Positions 1 to 5,774 of a DNA stretch of 6,090 nt are shown in pieces. This DNA comes from Omnitrophica bacterium RBG_13_46_9 (GTDB lineage Bacteria > Omnitrophota > Gorgyraeia > JABMRN01 > RBG-13-46-9), in the NCBI GenBank assembly GCA_001804045.1, contig MHFD01000011.1, positions 1 through 6,090 of the forward strand, in the 5' to 3' direction. Position 1 is the first letter of the stretch, and each line of letters begins with the position of its first letter. The notes beneath the pieces are model-generated. The model saw only the letters and a list, made by a program, of their open reading frames with translations, did not search any database and had not been told where the DNA came from. The position numbers were made by a program, and so were the translations under genes.

Positions 1-1790
1 GCCATACTATGATCGAACCGCGGCTTTCAAAACAGTGGTTTGTTAGGATGGGGCCGCTTGCCGTGAAGGCTGATGAAGCTGTAAAGAGGGGAAAGATAAG
101 ATTCTATCCGCACAGATGGACAAAGGTCTATCTGAATTGGATGGAGAACATAAGGGACTGGTGCATTTCGCGGCAGATTTGGTGGGGACACCGTATACCA
201 GTATATTATTGTAAACAGTGCCTAAACAATGACAAAATCCGAAATCCTAAATCCGAAATCCGAAATACCAGAAAACAGAAACCAGGGACCGAAAACCGCG
301 GGATCATTGTATCCAAAACAAAACCCGAGAAGTGCCCTGAGTGCGGCTCGACTGAAATCGAACAGGATTCGGATGTGCTTGATACGTGGTTCAGTTCGTG
401 GTTATGGCCGTTTGCTACTTTTGGATGGCCGTTTGAGCAGCCATCAGCCATCAGCCATCAGCCATCAGCGGGGGAGAAAGAGCCGAAAACTGTCCCGAAT
501 GATGATTCTTCAAGTGAAGTTCTTCGGGATCCCGCCAAAGGCGGGAATAGCCGAAAGCAGAAAGCCGAGTTAAAATATTTTTACCCGACAAATATCCTTG
601 TTACCGCACAGGAGATTATATTTTTCTGGGTGGCAAGGATGGTGATGATCGGCATCGAATTCATGAAAGACATACCGTTCCGGGACGTCTATATCCATGG
701 GACAGTCAGGGACGATACCGGCACTAAAATGTCAAAATCGTTAGGAAACATAATCGACCCTATCGAAGTAATAAATCAGTTCGGGAGCGATGCCCTGAGG
801 TTCAGCATAATTTCTATTACCGCCCAGGGCCAGGATGTTTTTCTGTCACCTCAGAAATTCGAAATCGGGAGGAATTTCGCCAATAAACTTTGGAACGCGT
901 CACGCTTTGTGCTCATGAACCTGAAAGAGGACGCGGTAAAAAAGGATTTATGTCAGTTTGCCGGCGATCCTGCGCTTAGTCTAGCCGATAAATGGATATT
1001 GAGCAGACTCTATCAGGCGCTGGGGGATTTTACCAGGTCCATTGAATCACACAGGATAAACGACGCGGCAAACAGGATTTACGAATTTATATGGCATGAG
1101 TTCTGCGATTGGTATCTTGAGATCGCGAAACTTTCCATAGACCGGCAGCATACCCAGATTATACTTTGCAAGGTGTTGGAAAAATCCCTAAGGCTGCTTC
1201 ATCCTATCATGCCTTTTATAACGGAGGAGATATGGCAGCGGCTTCCGAGGGAACACGGCAGCGATTCTATCATGATAACAAGCTGGCCGCATATGCAGAA
1301 AGAGTTCATTTCCAAGAAGGTCGACTCTGAGATGGGGCTTCTGATAAATGTCATCCAAGCGATCAGAAATCTGCGGGCCAGCTGGCATATAGAGCACAAT
1401 AAACATGTGGACGTTTTTATAAAAGCTGCGAAAAAGACGGTACATTCGGTCTTGAGCGAAAACGCCGTTTATATAACCAAGCTTGCGCGAATAGGAAATT
1501 TGAATATATCAGAGAAAATAGAAAAGCCCAGGCATTCGGCAGTCGCGGTTATAAAGGATACAGAGATATTCCTTCCGCTTGCGGGTATCATAGACATAGA
1601 TAAGGAAAAGAAACGTCTGGAGGATAAACTCGACGGTCTTCTGGCCGAACTTAAAATAGTGGAAGGCAAACTGAGGAATAAAGGATTTATCTCCAAGGCG
1701 CCCGAAGATGTTGTCCAGAAAGCAAGGGATAGAAAGGAATCCATAAAAGCGGAAGTAAGCTCGTTAAGGAAAAACCTCAGCAGTCTGTGA
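1..1790 (+). CDS. valS: Valyl-tRNA synthetase, C-terminal part (5' end outside window)
   Basis: Class I aminoacyl-tRNA synthetase that charges tRNA-Val with valine in the cytoplasm. The frame is open from base 3 and the ATG at 9 is internal: residues before it (H-T) continue the family pattern leading into IEPRLSKQWFVRM. Visible family blocks are DWCISRQIWWGHRIP (about 159-203), two Cys-x2-Cys zinc knuckles (Cys codons 210/219 and 333/342), DVLDTWFSSWLWPF, and the KMSKS ATP-binding loop at 726-740. The helical anticodon-binding domain runs from about 987 to 1245 and includes LLHPIMPFITEEIW. A C-terminal coiled-coil tRNA-binding arm covers about 1593-1787. The N-terminal HIGH motif and most of the editing domain lie upstream. 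Compared with the family pattern, two extra in-frame segments are present, about 222-299 between the zinc knuckles and about 432-563 between GWP and ELKYFYPTN. Both are built from repeats described separately. The frame stays open and both flanks are conserved, so the enzyme is probably functional. The stop TGA is at 1788-1790. Confidence 0.97.
   Translation, partial: HTMIEPRLSKQWFVRMGPLAVKADEAVKRGKIRFYPHRWTKVYLNWMENIRDWCISRQIWWGHRIPVYYCKQCLNNDKIRNPKSEIRNTRKQKPGTENRGIIVSKTKPEKCPECGSTEIEQDSDVLDTWFSSWLWPFATFGWPFEQPSAISHQPSAGEKEPKTVPNDDSSSEVLRDPAKGGNSRKQKAELKYFYPTNILVTAQEIIFFWVARMVMIGIEFMKDIPFRDVYIHGTVRDDTGTKMSKSLGNIIDPIEVINQFGSDALRFSIISITAQGQDVFLSPQKFEIGRNFANKLWNASRFVLMNLKEDAVKKDLCQFAGDPALSLADKWILSRLYQALGDFTRSIESHRINDAANRIYEFIWHEFCDWYLEIAKLSIDRQHTQIILCKVLEKSLRLLHPIMPFITEEIWQRLPREHGSDSIMITSWPHMQKEFISKKVDSEMGLLINVIQAIRNLRASWHIEHNKHVDVFIKAAKKTVHSVLSENAVYITKLARIGNLNISEKIEKPRHSAVAVIKDTEIFLPLAGIIDIDKEKKRLEDKLDGLLAELKIVEGKLRNKGFISKAPEDVVQKARDRKESIKAEVSSLRKNLSSL
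222..299 (+). repeat. In-frame heptamer-repeat insertion in valS (first)
   Basis: This 78-base (26-codon) segment sits between the two zinc knuckles of ValS, where the family usually has a short linker such as CxxCxxIIVSxxxPxKCPxCG. From 235 to 297 it can be read as nine consecutive 7-base units in one register. The first five are AAATCCG, AAATCCT, AAATCCG, AAATCCG and AAATACC. They are followed by four degenerate A/G/C units (AGAAAAC, AGAAACC, AGGGACC, GAAAACC). In protein the core reads KIRNPKSEIRN. Because 7 is coprime to 3, the perfect unit encodes the same 7-residue cycle in any forward frame, with no stop codon. I infer a short tandem repeat element that invaded or expanded in a surface loop. 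The insert borders are judged from memory of the family pattern, not from an alignment. Confidence 0.8.
438..469 (+). repeat. CAGCCAT heptamer tandem repeat inside valS
   Basis: Four perfect copies of the 7-base unit CAGCCAT (438-465) are followed by a partial CAGC (466-469). They encode QPSAISHQPSA. The array begins the second extra segment of ValS (about 432-563, 44 codons), inserted after the conserved LWPFATFGWP block and before ELKYFYPTNILVT. The unit has no stop codon in any forward frame, but its reverse complement contains TGA. Loss or gain of one unit would shift the valS frame by one base, so the copy number is presumably under selection. Confidence 0.85.
478..556 (+). repeat. Compound palindromic module in valS, flanked by direct repeats
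   Basis: A perfect 7-base inverted repeat, TCCCGAA (493-499) with TTCGGGA (523-529), encloses a small inner stem CTTC (508-511) with GAAG (516-519). A second tight hairpin follows at once: TCCCGCC (530-536), loop AAA, GGCGGGA (540-546). The junction CGGGATCCCG (525-534) is itself a 10-base palindrome, so alternative folds compete. An imperfect 11-base direct repeat, AA(G/T)AGCCGAAA, lies on each side (478-488 and 546-556) and could be a target duplication or part of the repeat family. The module is translated in frame as part of ValS. It resembles intragenic palindromic elements in concept, such as those of Rickettsia, but I do not recognise the family. Confidence 0.6.
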
Positions 1791-1844
1791 TGCGCGTATG
1801 CGGGCTATACCGTCTAAGTTGATGTCGACATAAATAACTTACAA

Positions 1845-2567
1845 ATGAAAATGCGTTTGGATGCCGCCCTCGGTAAAGCAGGTATAGCGAGCAGGCGAAA
1901 AGCCGCCAGGCTCATCGAATCCCGTCACGTAAAGATAAACGGAAACGTTGTCAATGAGAAAGGGTTTCACATAAATATTTCCGAAGACCGAATCACGCTT
2001 GATGATAAGCCGGTTTTTTTTGAAAACAAAAAGAGCTATTATGTCCTAAATAAGCCTGCCGGCGTGATTTCGACCGCCGGGGACGAGCGCGACAGGAAGA
2101 AAGTTACAGATTACATATCAGAAAAAGAACTTAGGCTGTATCCGGTAGGGCGGCTTGACAAAGATACGACAGGGCTAATTATTTTAACTAACGATGGCGA
2201 CCTGACCTACCGGCTGACACATCCCAGGTTTAGGGTTGATAGGGTGTACGAGGTCACGGTGAAGGGCAGGGTAAAAAGCGAGAGCGCTCTCCGCCTGAAA
2301 GACGGCATCGTCATTGACGGGAGATCGGTCATGGCGGAGAAAATCGTTTTTAAGAAGAGCTCACCCCGCCGCACAGTCCTTATAGTCACCATGCGGGAGG
2401 GGATAAAAAGAGAAGTACGCAGGATGTTTAAGGCTGTCGGACACGATGTCGTGGGTTTAAAACGCATAGCGTACGGTTCCTTGAGATTGAAGGGATTAAA
2501 AGAGGGGGAGATCAGGCCTCTTACTAAAGACGAGATAGAAAAGCTTAAGGGATGTGTCGGGCTTTAG
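1845..2567 (+). CDS. rluB: rRNA pseudouridine synthase, RsuA/RluB family
   Basis: Isomerises a specific uridine of ribosomal RNA to pseudouridine; the RluB branch acts on 23S rRNA and RsuA on 16S rRNA. The 240-residue protein starts with an S4 RNA-binding domain (about residues 3-50, with LGKAGIASRRKAARLIESRHVKING split over its length). The catalytic domain has NKPAGVIST (69-77), the family signature GRLDKDTTGLIILTNDG (102-118) with the catalytic aspartate at D105, and the C-terminal EGIKREVRRMF...GLKRIAYGSLRL region (185-215). The start ATG at 1845 is the most upstream start in the open frame, which closes at TAA 1815-1817. ATG 1851 (MRLDAAL) is an alternative that fits the usual family N-terminus equally well. 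No Shine-Dalgarno is visible before either. The gene lies 54 bases after valS. The exact target (RluB versus RsuA or RluE) is not proven by the sequence; the length and S4 domain favour RluB/RsuA over RluE. Confidence 0.93.
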   Translation: MKMRLDAALGKAGIASRRKAARLIESRHVKINGNVVNEKGFHINISEDRITLDDKPVFFENKKSYYVLNKPAGVISTAGDERDRKKVTDYISEKELRLYPVGRLDKDTTGLIILTNDGDLTYRLTHPRFRVDRVYEVTVKGRVKSESALRLKDGIVIDGRSVMAEKIVFKKSSPRRTVLIVTMREGIKREVRRMFKAVGHDVVGLKRIAYGSLRLKGLKEGEIRPLTKDEIEKLKGCVGL

Positions 2568-2586
2568 TGATTTATAAGCTTTTTTG
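2536..2586 (+). other. AT-rich inverted repeat across the rluB end and nadC leader
   Basis: AAAAGCTTA (2539-2547, inside the last codons of rluB) is the perfect reverse complement of TAAGCTTTT (2575-2583). Pairing extends to 12 positions (2536-2547 with 2575-2586) if two G-T wobbles are allowed. The loop is 27 bases and contains the rluB stop codon, and the right arm ends in a run of six T. It could be a weak attenuator or an mRNA hairpin. However, each arm contains AAGCTT, itself a palindrome, the stem is AT-rich and the loop long, so it may be chance. Confidence 0.25.
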
Positions 2587-2604
2587 GATTTCACACTTCA
2601 AAAA

Positions 2605-3465
2605 ATGGAACTCGACAAAACCAGAACATTAAAAATAATAAAAGCTGCCCTGAAAGAGGACATCGGGATAGGCGATATTACGACAATGAACACCATCCCG
2701 AAGCTGGAAAGCGTCAAAGCCTCAGTTGTCGCCAACGAAGACTGTATTCTTTGCGGCATAGATATTGCGGAATGGATTATAAATACCGTGGATTATAGCG
2801 TAAGATTCAAGCCCCAGGCCAGTGACGGGCAGCATATTTGTACCGGGAAAGAGGTCGCTTTTGTAGAGGGCCATGCGAAAGCCATCCTATCAGCCGAGCG
2901 GACAATACTCAATTTCTTATGCTTTTTAAGCGGCATAGCCACTACTGTCAATATGTTTGTGCAGAAAGCCGAAAAGTACGGCGTTAAAATCTACGACACC
3001 CGCAAGACATACCCTCTTTTGAGGTATCTGGAAAAATACGCCGTAGAGGTCGGGGGAGGCTGCAATCACAGATTTGGCCTGTGGGACCAGGTGCTTGTGA
3101 AAGATAATCACATTAAGGCAGCAGGGATAAGCGGACGCAAGAATTTTATCAGCGACTTGAGAAAGAAGATTACCGGTGATGTGATGATAGAGGTTGAGGT
3201 TCAGAACATGGAACAGTTCGAGGATATGTTAGCGCAGAACCCGGACATTATCATGCTTGATAATATGTCGGCGGAGGAGGTGAAAAAAACTGTCGAGTTA
3301 AGAAATAAAATAAGCGCCGGACAAGTTCCGATTTTGGAGGCGTCCGGGGGTATAAACATAGATAATGTCGAAGAATACGCCAAAACGGGGGTGGACAGAA
3401 TTTCGATAGGTTCACTGACAGATTCGGTTAAATCGGTCGATATGAGTTTGGAAATAAGGGGGTGA
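2605..3465 (+). CDS. nadC: Nicotinate-nucleotide pyrophosphorylase (quinolinate phosphoribosyltransferase)
   Basis: Converts quinolinate and PRPP to nicotinate mononucleotide, CO2 and pyrophosphate in de novo NAD synthesis. It normally works as a dimer in the cytoplasm. I place the start at ATG 2605 (MELDKTRTLKIIKAAL, 286 residues) because family members begin just before this helix. The TTG at 2584 would add seven residues. Neither start has a clear ribosome binding site. Family features, numbered from 2605, are KEDIGIGDITT (N-terminal domain), AERTILNFL with R99, DTRKT with R133 and K134, GGGCNHRFGL with H155 and R156, KDNH with K166, IEVEV with E196/E198, MLDN with D219, and the phosphate-binding SGGI near 247-250. 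These match the quinolinate/PRPP-binding residues known from the family, with the same R133-H155 and K134-K166 spacing as in the M. tuberculosis enzyme. The usual TRKTxPGLR reads TRKTYPLLR. The ModD-type signature is absent. Confidence 0.95.
   Translation: MELDKTRTLKIIKAALKEDIGIGDITTMNTIPKLESVKASVVANEDCILCGIDIAEWIINTVDYSVRFKPQASDGQHICTGKEVAFVEGHAKAILSAERTILNFLCFLSGIATTVNMFVQKAEKYGVKIYDTRKTYPLLRYLEKYAVEVGGGCNHRFGLWDQVLVKDNHIKAAGISGRKNFISDLRKKITGDVMIEVEVQNMEQFEDMLAQNPDIIMLDNMSAEEVKKTVELRNKISAGQVPILEASGGINIDNVEEYAKTGVDRISIGSLTDSVKSVDMSLEIRG
3458..3465 (+). promoter_or_regulatory. Shine-Dalgarno overlapping the nadC stop codon
   Basis: GGGGGTGA matches the ideal GGAGGTGA at 7 of 8 positions. Its G-run ends six bases before the ATG at 3469, and its TGA is the nadC stop codon. 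This is the only strong ribosome binding site in the window. It fixes the start of the small membrane protein and suggests translation coupled to nadC. Confidence 0.75.
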
Positions 3466-3468
3466 CTC

Positions 3469-3705
3469 ATGACGCCAGAAAAGTTCCGACAATGGATAGT
3501 TATATTGATCGCGGTTTCAATCGTTACGGTATGGGTGAATATGGGGCTTAGTCTATACAAAATGAAAACGTTTGGGCCGGTATGGAAAACCCAAGGCATG
3601 GTCAAACAGATGCCCAAGATCCAAAAGGGCAAGATACCTTTGCATCAAGTTTCAAAAAAAGAAGCTGAGAAATCCGCTAATCCGGTGCCGCAGCAAGCGA
3701 AATAA
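3469..3705 (+). CDS. Small single-pass membrane protein, unknown function
   Basis: I do not recognise this 78-residue protein. After a short N-terminus (MTPEKFRQ) there is one strongly hydrophobic segment, about residues 9-29 (WIVILIAVSIVTVWVNMGLSL), shown here only as a landmark. A lysine-, glutamine- and proline-rich tail follows (about 31-78) and is probably disordered near its end (KKEAEKSANPVPQQAK). The excess of lysines after the segment favours a cytoplasmic tail by the positive-inside rule, but weakly. No signal peptidase site, lipobox or cysteine is present. The start is supported by a strong Shine-Dalgarno. The gene begins 3 bases after nadC and ends 6 bases before uvrB, so it is translated as part of that block. 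No function can be assigned; a link to NAD synthesis or repair would be guesswork. Confidence 0.75.
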   Translation: MTPEKFRQWIVILIAVSIVTVWVNMGLSLYKMKTFGPVWKTQGMVKQMPKIQKGKIPLHQVSKKEAEKSANPVPQQAK

Positions 3706-3711
3706 CAGTTA

Positions 3712-5682
3712 ATGCGCAAGTTTAAACTAGTCAGCGAATATAAGCCAAAAGGCGACCAGCCCGAAGCGATAGATCGTCTTTTTCGGGGACTAAAAAAGGG
3801 GGAACGCTTTCAGACGCTTCTAGGTGTTACGGGCAGCGGAAAAACATACACACTCGCCAATGTTATCGAAAGGATCAATAAACCCACCCTTGTTGTGTCC
3901 CACAACAAGACACTCGCCGCGCAGCTCTACGCGGAATTTAAAGAATTCTTTCCGGAAAACGCCGTAGAGTATTTTGTAAGTTATTATGATTATTATCAAC
4001 CGGAGGCGTATATTCCGCAGACAGATGTCTATATAGAGAAGGACGCCTCTATCAATGATGATATCGACAGGCTGAGGCTTTCCGCCACAAGTTCGCTTAT
4101 GTCCAGGGAAGATGTCATAATCGTAGCCAGTGTCTCATGCATATATGGGCTTGGGTCGCCGGAGGACTACGCGGAAATGTTTGTCGTTATCACTAAAGGC
4201 GATAGGCTTACCAGGGACGACTTTTTGAAGAAACTGGTCGATATCCGTTATGAGCGGAATGATTATGAATCTCAGCGCGGAAAATTCAAAGTAAGGGGCG
4301 ATGTGGTGGAAATTTTCCCCGCTTATCTGGAGGTAGCTTATAGGATAGAATTAGATTTTGACAAGGTCAAAACAATAAAAGAGGTGGATCCTGTTACCGG
4401 TAAGACCGTTTCCGCGCAGGATAAGGTGGCGATCTATCCGGCGAAGCATTTTGTCACCTCAGAGGAAAAAATCGAAAAGGCGATAGCCTCGATCAGGGAA
4501 GAATTGCGGGAACAGCTGGCAAAGTTTAGGTCTCAGAACAAATTGCTGGAGGTGGAGAGGCTCGAAACCAGGACGCGGTTTGACCTCGAGATGCTCCAGG
4601 AACTCGGATACTGCAATGGCATAGAGAACTATTCGAGGCATCTGTCAGGCAGACAAGCCGGATCAAGGCCTTGGTGTCTTATTGATTACTTTCCGGACGA
4701 TTTTCTGACCATAATAGACGAATCTCACGTGACGATCCCACAGATAAGGGGAATGTATAATGGAGATAGATCGCGCAAAGAGACGCTGGTTGAGTACGGT
4801 TTCAGGTTACCCAGCGCCCTCGATAACAGGCCGCTTAAATTTGAAGAGTTTATGGAAATAACAGGAGAGATTATTTTTGTTTCGGCGACGCCAACCGAAT
4901 ATGAGTTGTCTAAAAGCGCAAGCGTGGTCGAGCAAATCATACGCCCTACGGGGCTTCTCGATCCGCCTATTGTGGTGAGGAAGACAGAAAACCAGGTGGA
5001 TGACCTTATTGAAGAGGTAAAAAAGCGCGCCGCGAAGAAAGAGAGGACACTGGTAACGACATTGACAAAACGTCTTGCGGAAGAGCTGACGGAGTACCTG
5101 AAAGAGATGGGGGTAGAGGTAAGGTACCTACATTCGGAAATAGACGCCATAGAGAGAGTGGAGATTTTACGTGACCTGAGGCTTAAAAAATTCGATTGCC
5201 TCGTGGGGATAAACCTGTTGAGAGAGGGGCTTGATTTGCCGGAGGTATCTTTGGTAGTTGTTTTAGATGCCGACAAGGAGGGGTTTCTCAGAAGTCACAC
5301 CTCTTTGATACAGGTAGCGGGAAGGGCCGCCCGCAATGTGAACGGAACGGTTATAATGTATGCGGATAACATAACGGAATCGATGAGGCGCGCAATCGAA
5401 GAAACTAACAGGAGAAGGGAGCTTCAGATAGAATTTAATCGCAAATATCACATAACTCCTACGACAATCAAAAAAGCCGTCAAAGAGAGTATAGAGTCAT
5501 ATAGGAAGGCAAGAGATCTTATAAAAGATGTCACCGGTGAATACGATGATGAATATGAACTGAGGAATATCATAGCTCAGCTAGAAGAAGATATGCTTAC
5601 AGCCGCAAGAAATCTTCAATTTGAAAAAGCAATAGTGTTTAGGGATCAGGTAAAGGCGCTTAAGAAGAAGATCAAAAAATAG
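3712..5682 (+). CDS. uvrB: UvrABC excinuclease subunit B
   Basis: Damage-verifying, ATP-dependent helicase-like subunit of nucleotide excision repair. It is loaded on DNA by UvrA and recruits UvrC for incision. The 656 residues are the normal full length. Visible features are the N-terminal [18 protein letters not shown], Walker A GVTGSGKT (38-45), and the aromatic beta-hairpin [10 protein letters not shown] with [11 protein letters not shown] (91-111) that clamps DNA. Next come Walker B-like IIDESH (334-339), motif III SAT (391-393), [14 protein letters not shown] (499-512), and motif VI Q534 with GRAAR (537-541). A C-terminal UVR domain that contacts UvrC/UvrA covers about 617-652. Two residues differ from the common consensus: RSHTSLIQ rather than RSxRSLIQ (T530), and QVAGRAAR rather than QTIGRAAR. 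The ATG is six bases after the preceding stop, with no clear Shine-Dalgarno, so re-initiation after the small gene is likely. Confidence 0.98.
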   Translation: MRKFKLVSEYKPKGDQPEAIDRLFRGLKKGERFQTLLGVTGSGKTYTLANVIERINKPTLVVSHNKTLAAQLYAEFKEFFPENAVEYFVSYYDYYQPEAYIPQTDVYIEKDASINDDIDRLRLSATSSLMSREDVIIVASVSCIYGLGSPEDYAEMFVVITKGDRLTRDDFLKKLVDIRYERNDYESQRGKFKVRGDVVEIFPAYLEVAYRIELDFDKVKTIKEVDPVTGKTVSAQDKVAIYPAKHFVTSEEKIEKAIASIREELREQLAKFRSQNKLLEVERLETRTRFDLEMLQELGYCNGIENYSRHLSGRQAGSRPWCLIDYFPDDFLTIIDESHVTIPQIRGMYNGDRSRKETLVEYGFRLPSALDNRPLKFEEFMEITGEIIFVSATPTEYELSKSASVVEQIIRPTGLLDPPIVVRKTENQVDDLIEEVKKRAAKKERTLVTTLTKRLAEELTEYLKEMGVEVRYLHSEIDAIERVEILRDLRLKKFDCLVGINLLREGLDLPEVSLVVVLDADKEGFLRSHTSLIQVAGRAARNVNGTVIMYADNITESMRRAIEETNRRRELQIEFNRKYHITPTTIKKAVKESIESYRKARDLIKDVTGEYDDEYELRNIIAQLEEDMLTAARNLQFEKAIVFRDQVKALKKKIKK

Positions 5683-5760
5683 CATAGCTATCAGCTTTCT
5701 AACTTCGAGCCATCGGACGCTTGTGACTGATGGTAGAGAGCCGATACCGGAAATCCGATA
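5679..5760 (+). repeat. Degenerate repeats and small dyads in the uvrB-birA gap
   Basis: The 92-base gap begins with AGCTATC (5686-5692) and AGCTTTC (5693-5699), two 7-base units similar to the AGCCATC register of the valS array. A single AGCCATC follows at 5708-5714. A short stem ATAGC/GCTAT (5679-5683 with 5687-5691) overlaps the uvrB stop. A second stem pairs GCCATC (5709-5714) with GATGGT (5729-5734), including one G-T pair. CCGATA occurs twice, at 5741-5746 and 5755-5760. None of the stems is followed by a T-run, so a terminator is not supported. I found no convincing promoter or BirA-type operator. Confidence 0.35.
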
Positions 5761-5774
5761 AATATGAGCAAATC

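Noticed and set aside
235..297. CRISPR array or iteron origin
   Set aside because: The units are 7 bases with no spacers, lie inside a coding frame, and there is no cas gene, rep gene or DnaA-box cluster nearby.
229..573. 114-codon second forward frame inside valS
   Set aside because: It is open because the heptamer repeats have no stop in any forward frame. The true valS frame has all the conserved motifs on both sides.
2014..2021. Run of eight T in the pseudouridine synthase gene as a programmed frameshift site
   Set aside because: The frame is complete through the run with conserved motifs on both sides, so no shift is needed.
2584..2604. TTG start for nadC at 2584
   Set aside because: The seven extra residues are outside the usual family N-terminus, and there is no ribosome binding site to favour TTG over the ATG at 2605.
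3201..3632. 143-codon minus-strand open frame across the nadC end and the small gene
   Set aside because: It is antisense to conserved nadC sequence and to a gene with a strong ribosome binding site, with no family resemblance.
4725..5276. 183-codon open frame on the minus strand within uvrB
   Set aside because: It lies wholly antisense to the conserved helicase motifs of uvrB, is serine/threonine-rich as expected of an antisense shadow, and shows no recognisable domain.
5679..5700. Rho-independent terminator after uvrB
   Set aside because: The stem is five AT-rich pairs with a three-base loop and no following T-run, so it is too weak to call.
5715..5774. Promoter or biotin operator before birA
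   Set aside because: No -35/-10 pair with acceptable spacing was found, and the dyads do not resemble the known long BirA operator arrangement. CCGATA repeats alone are not enough.
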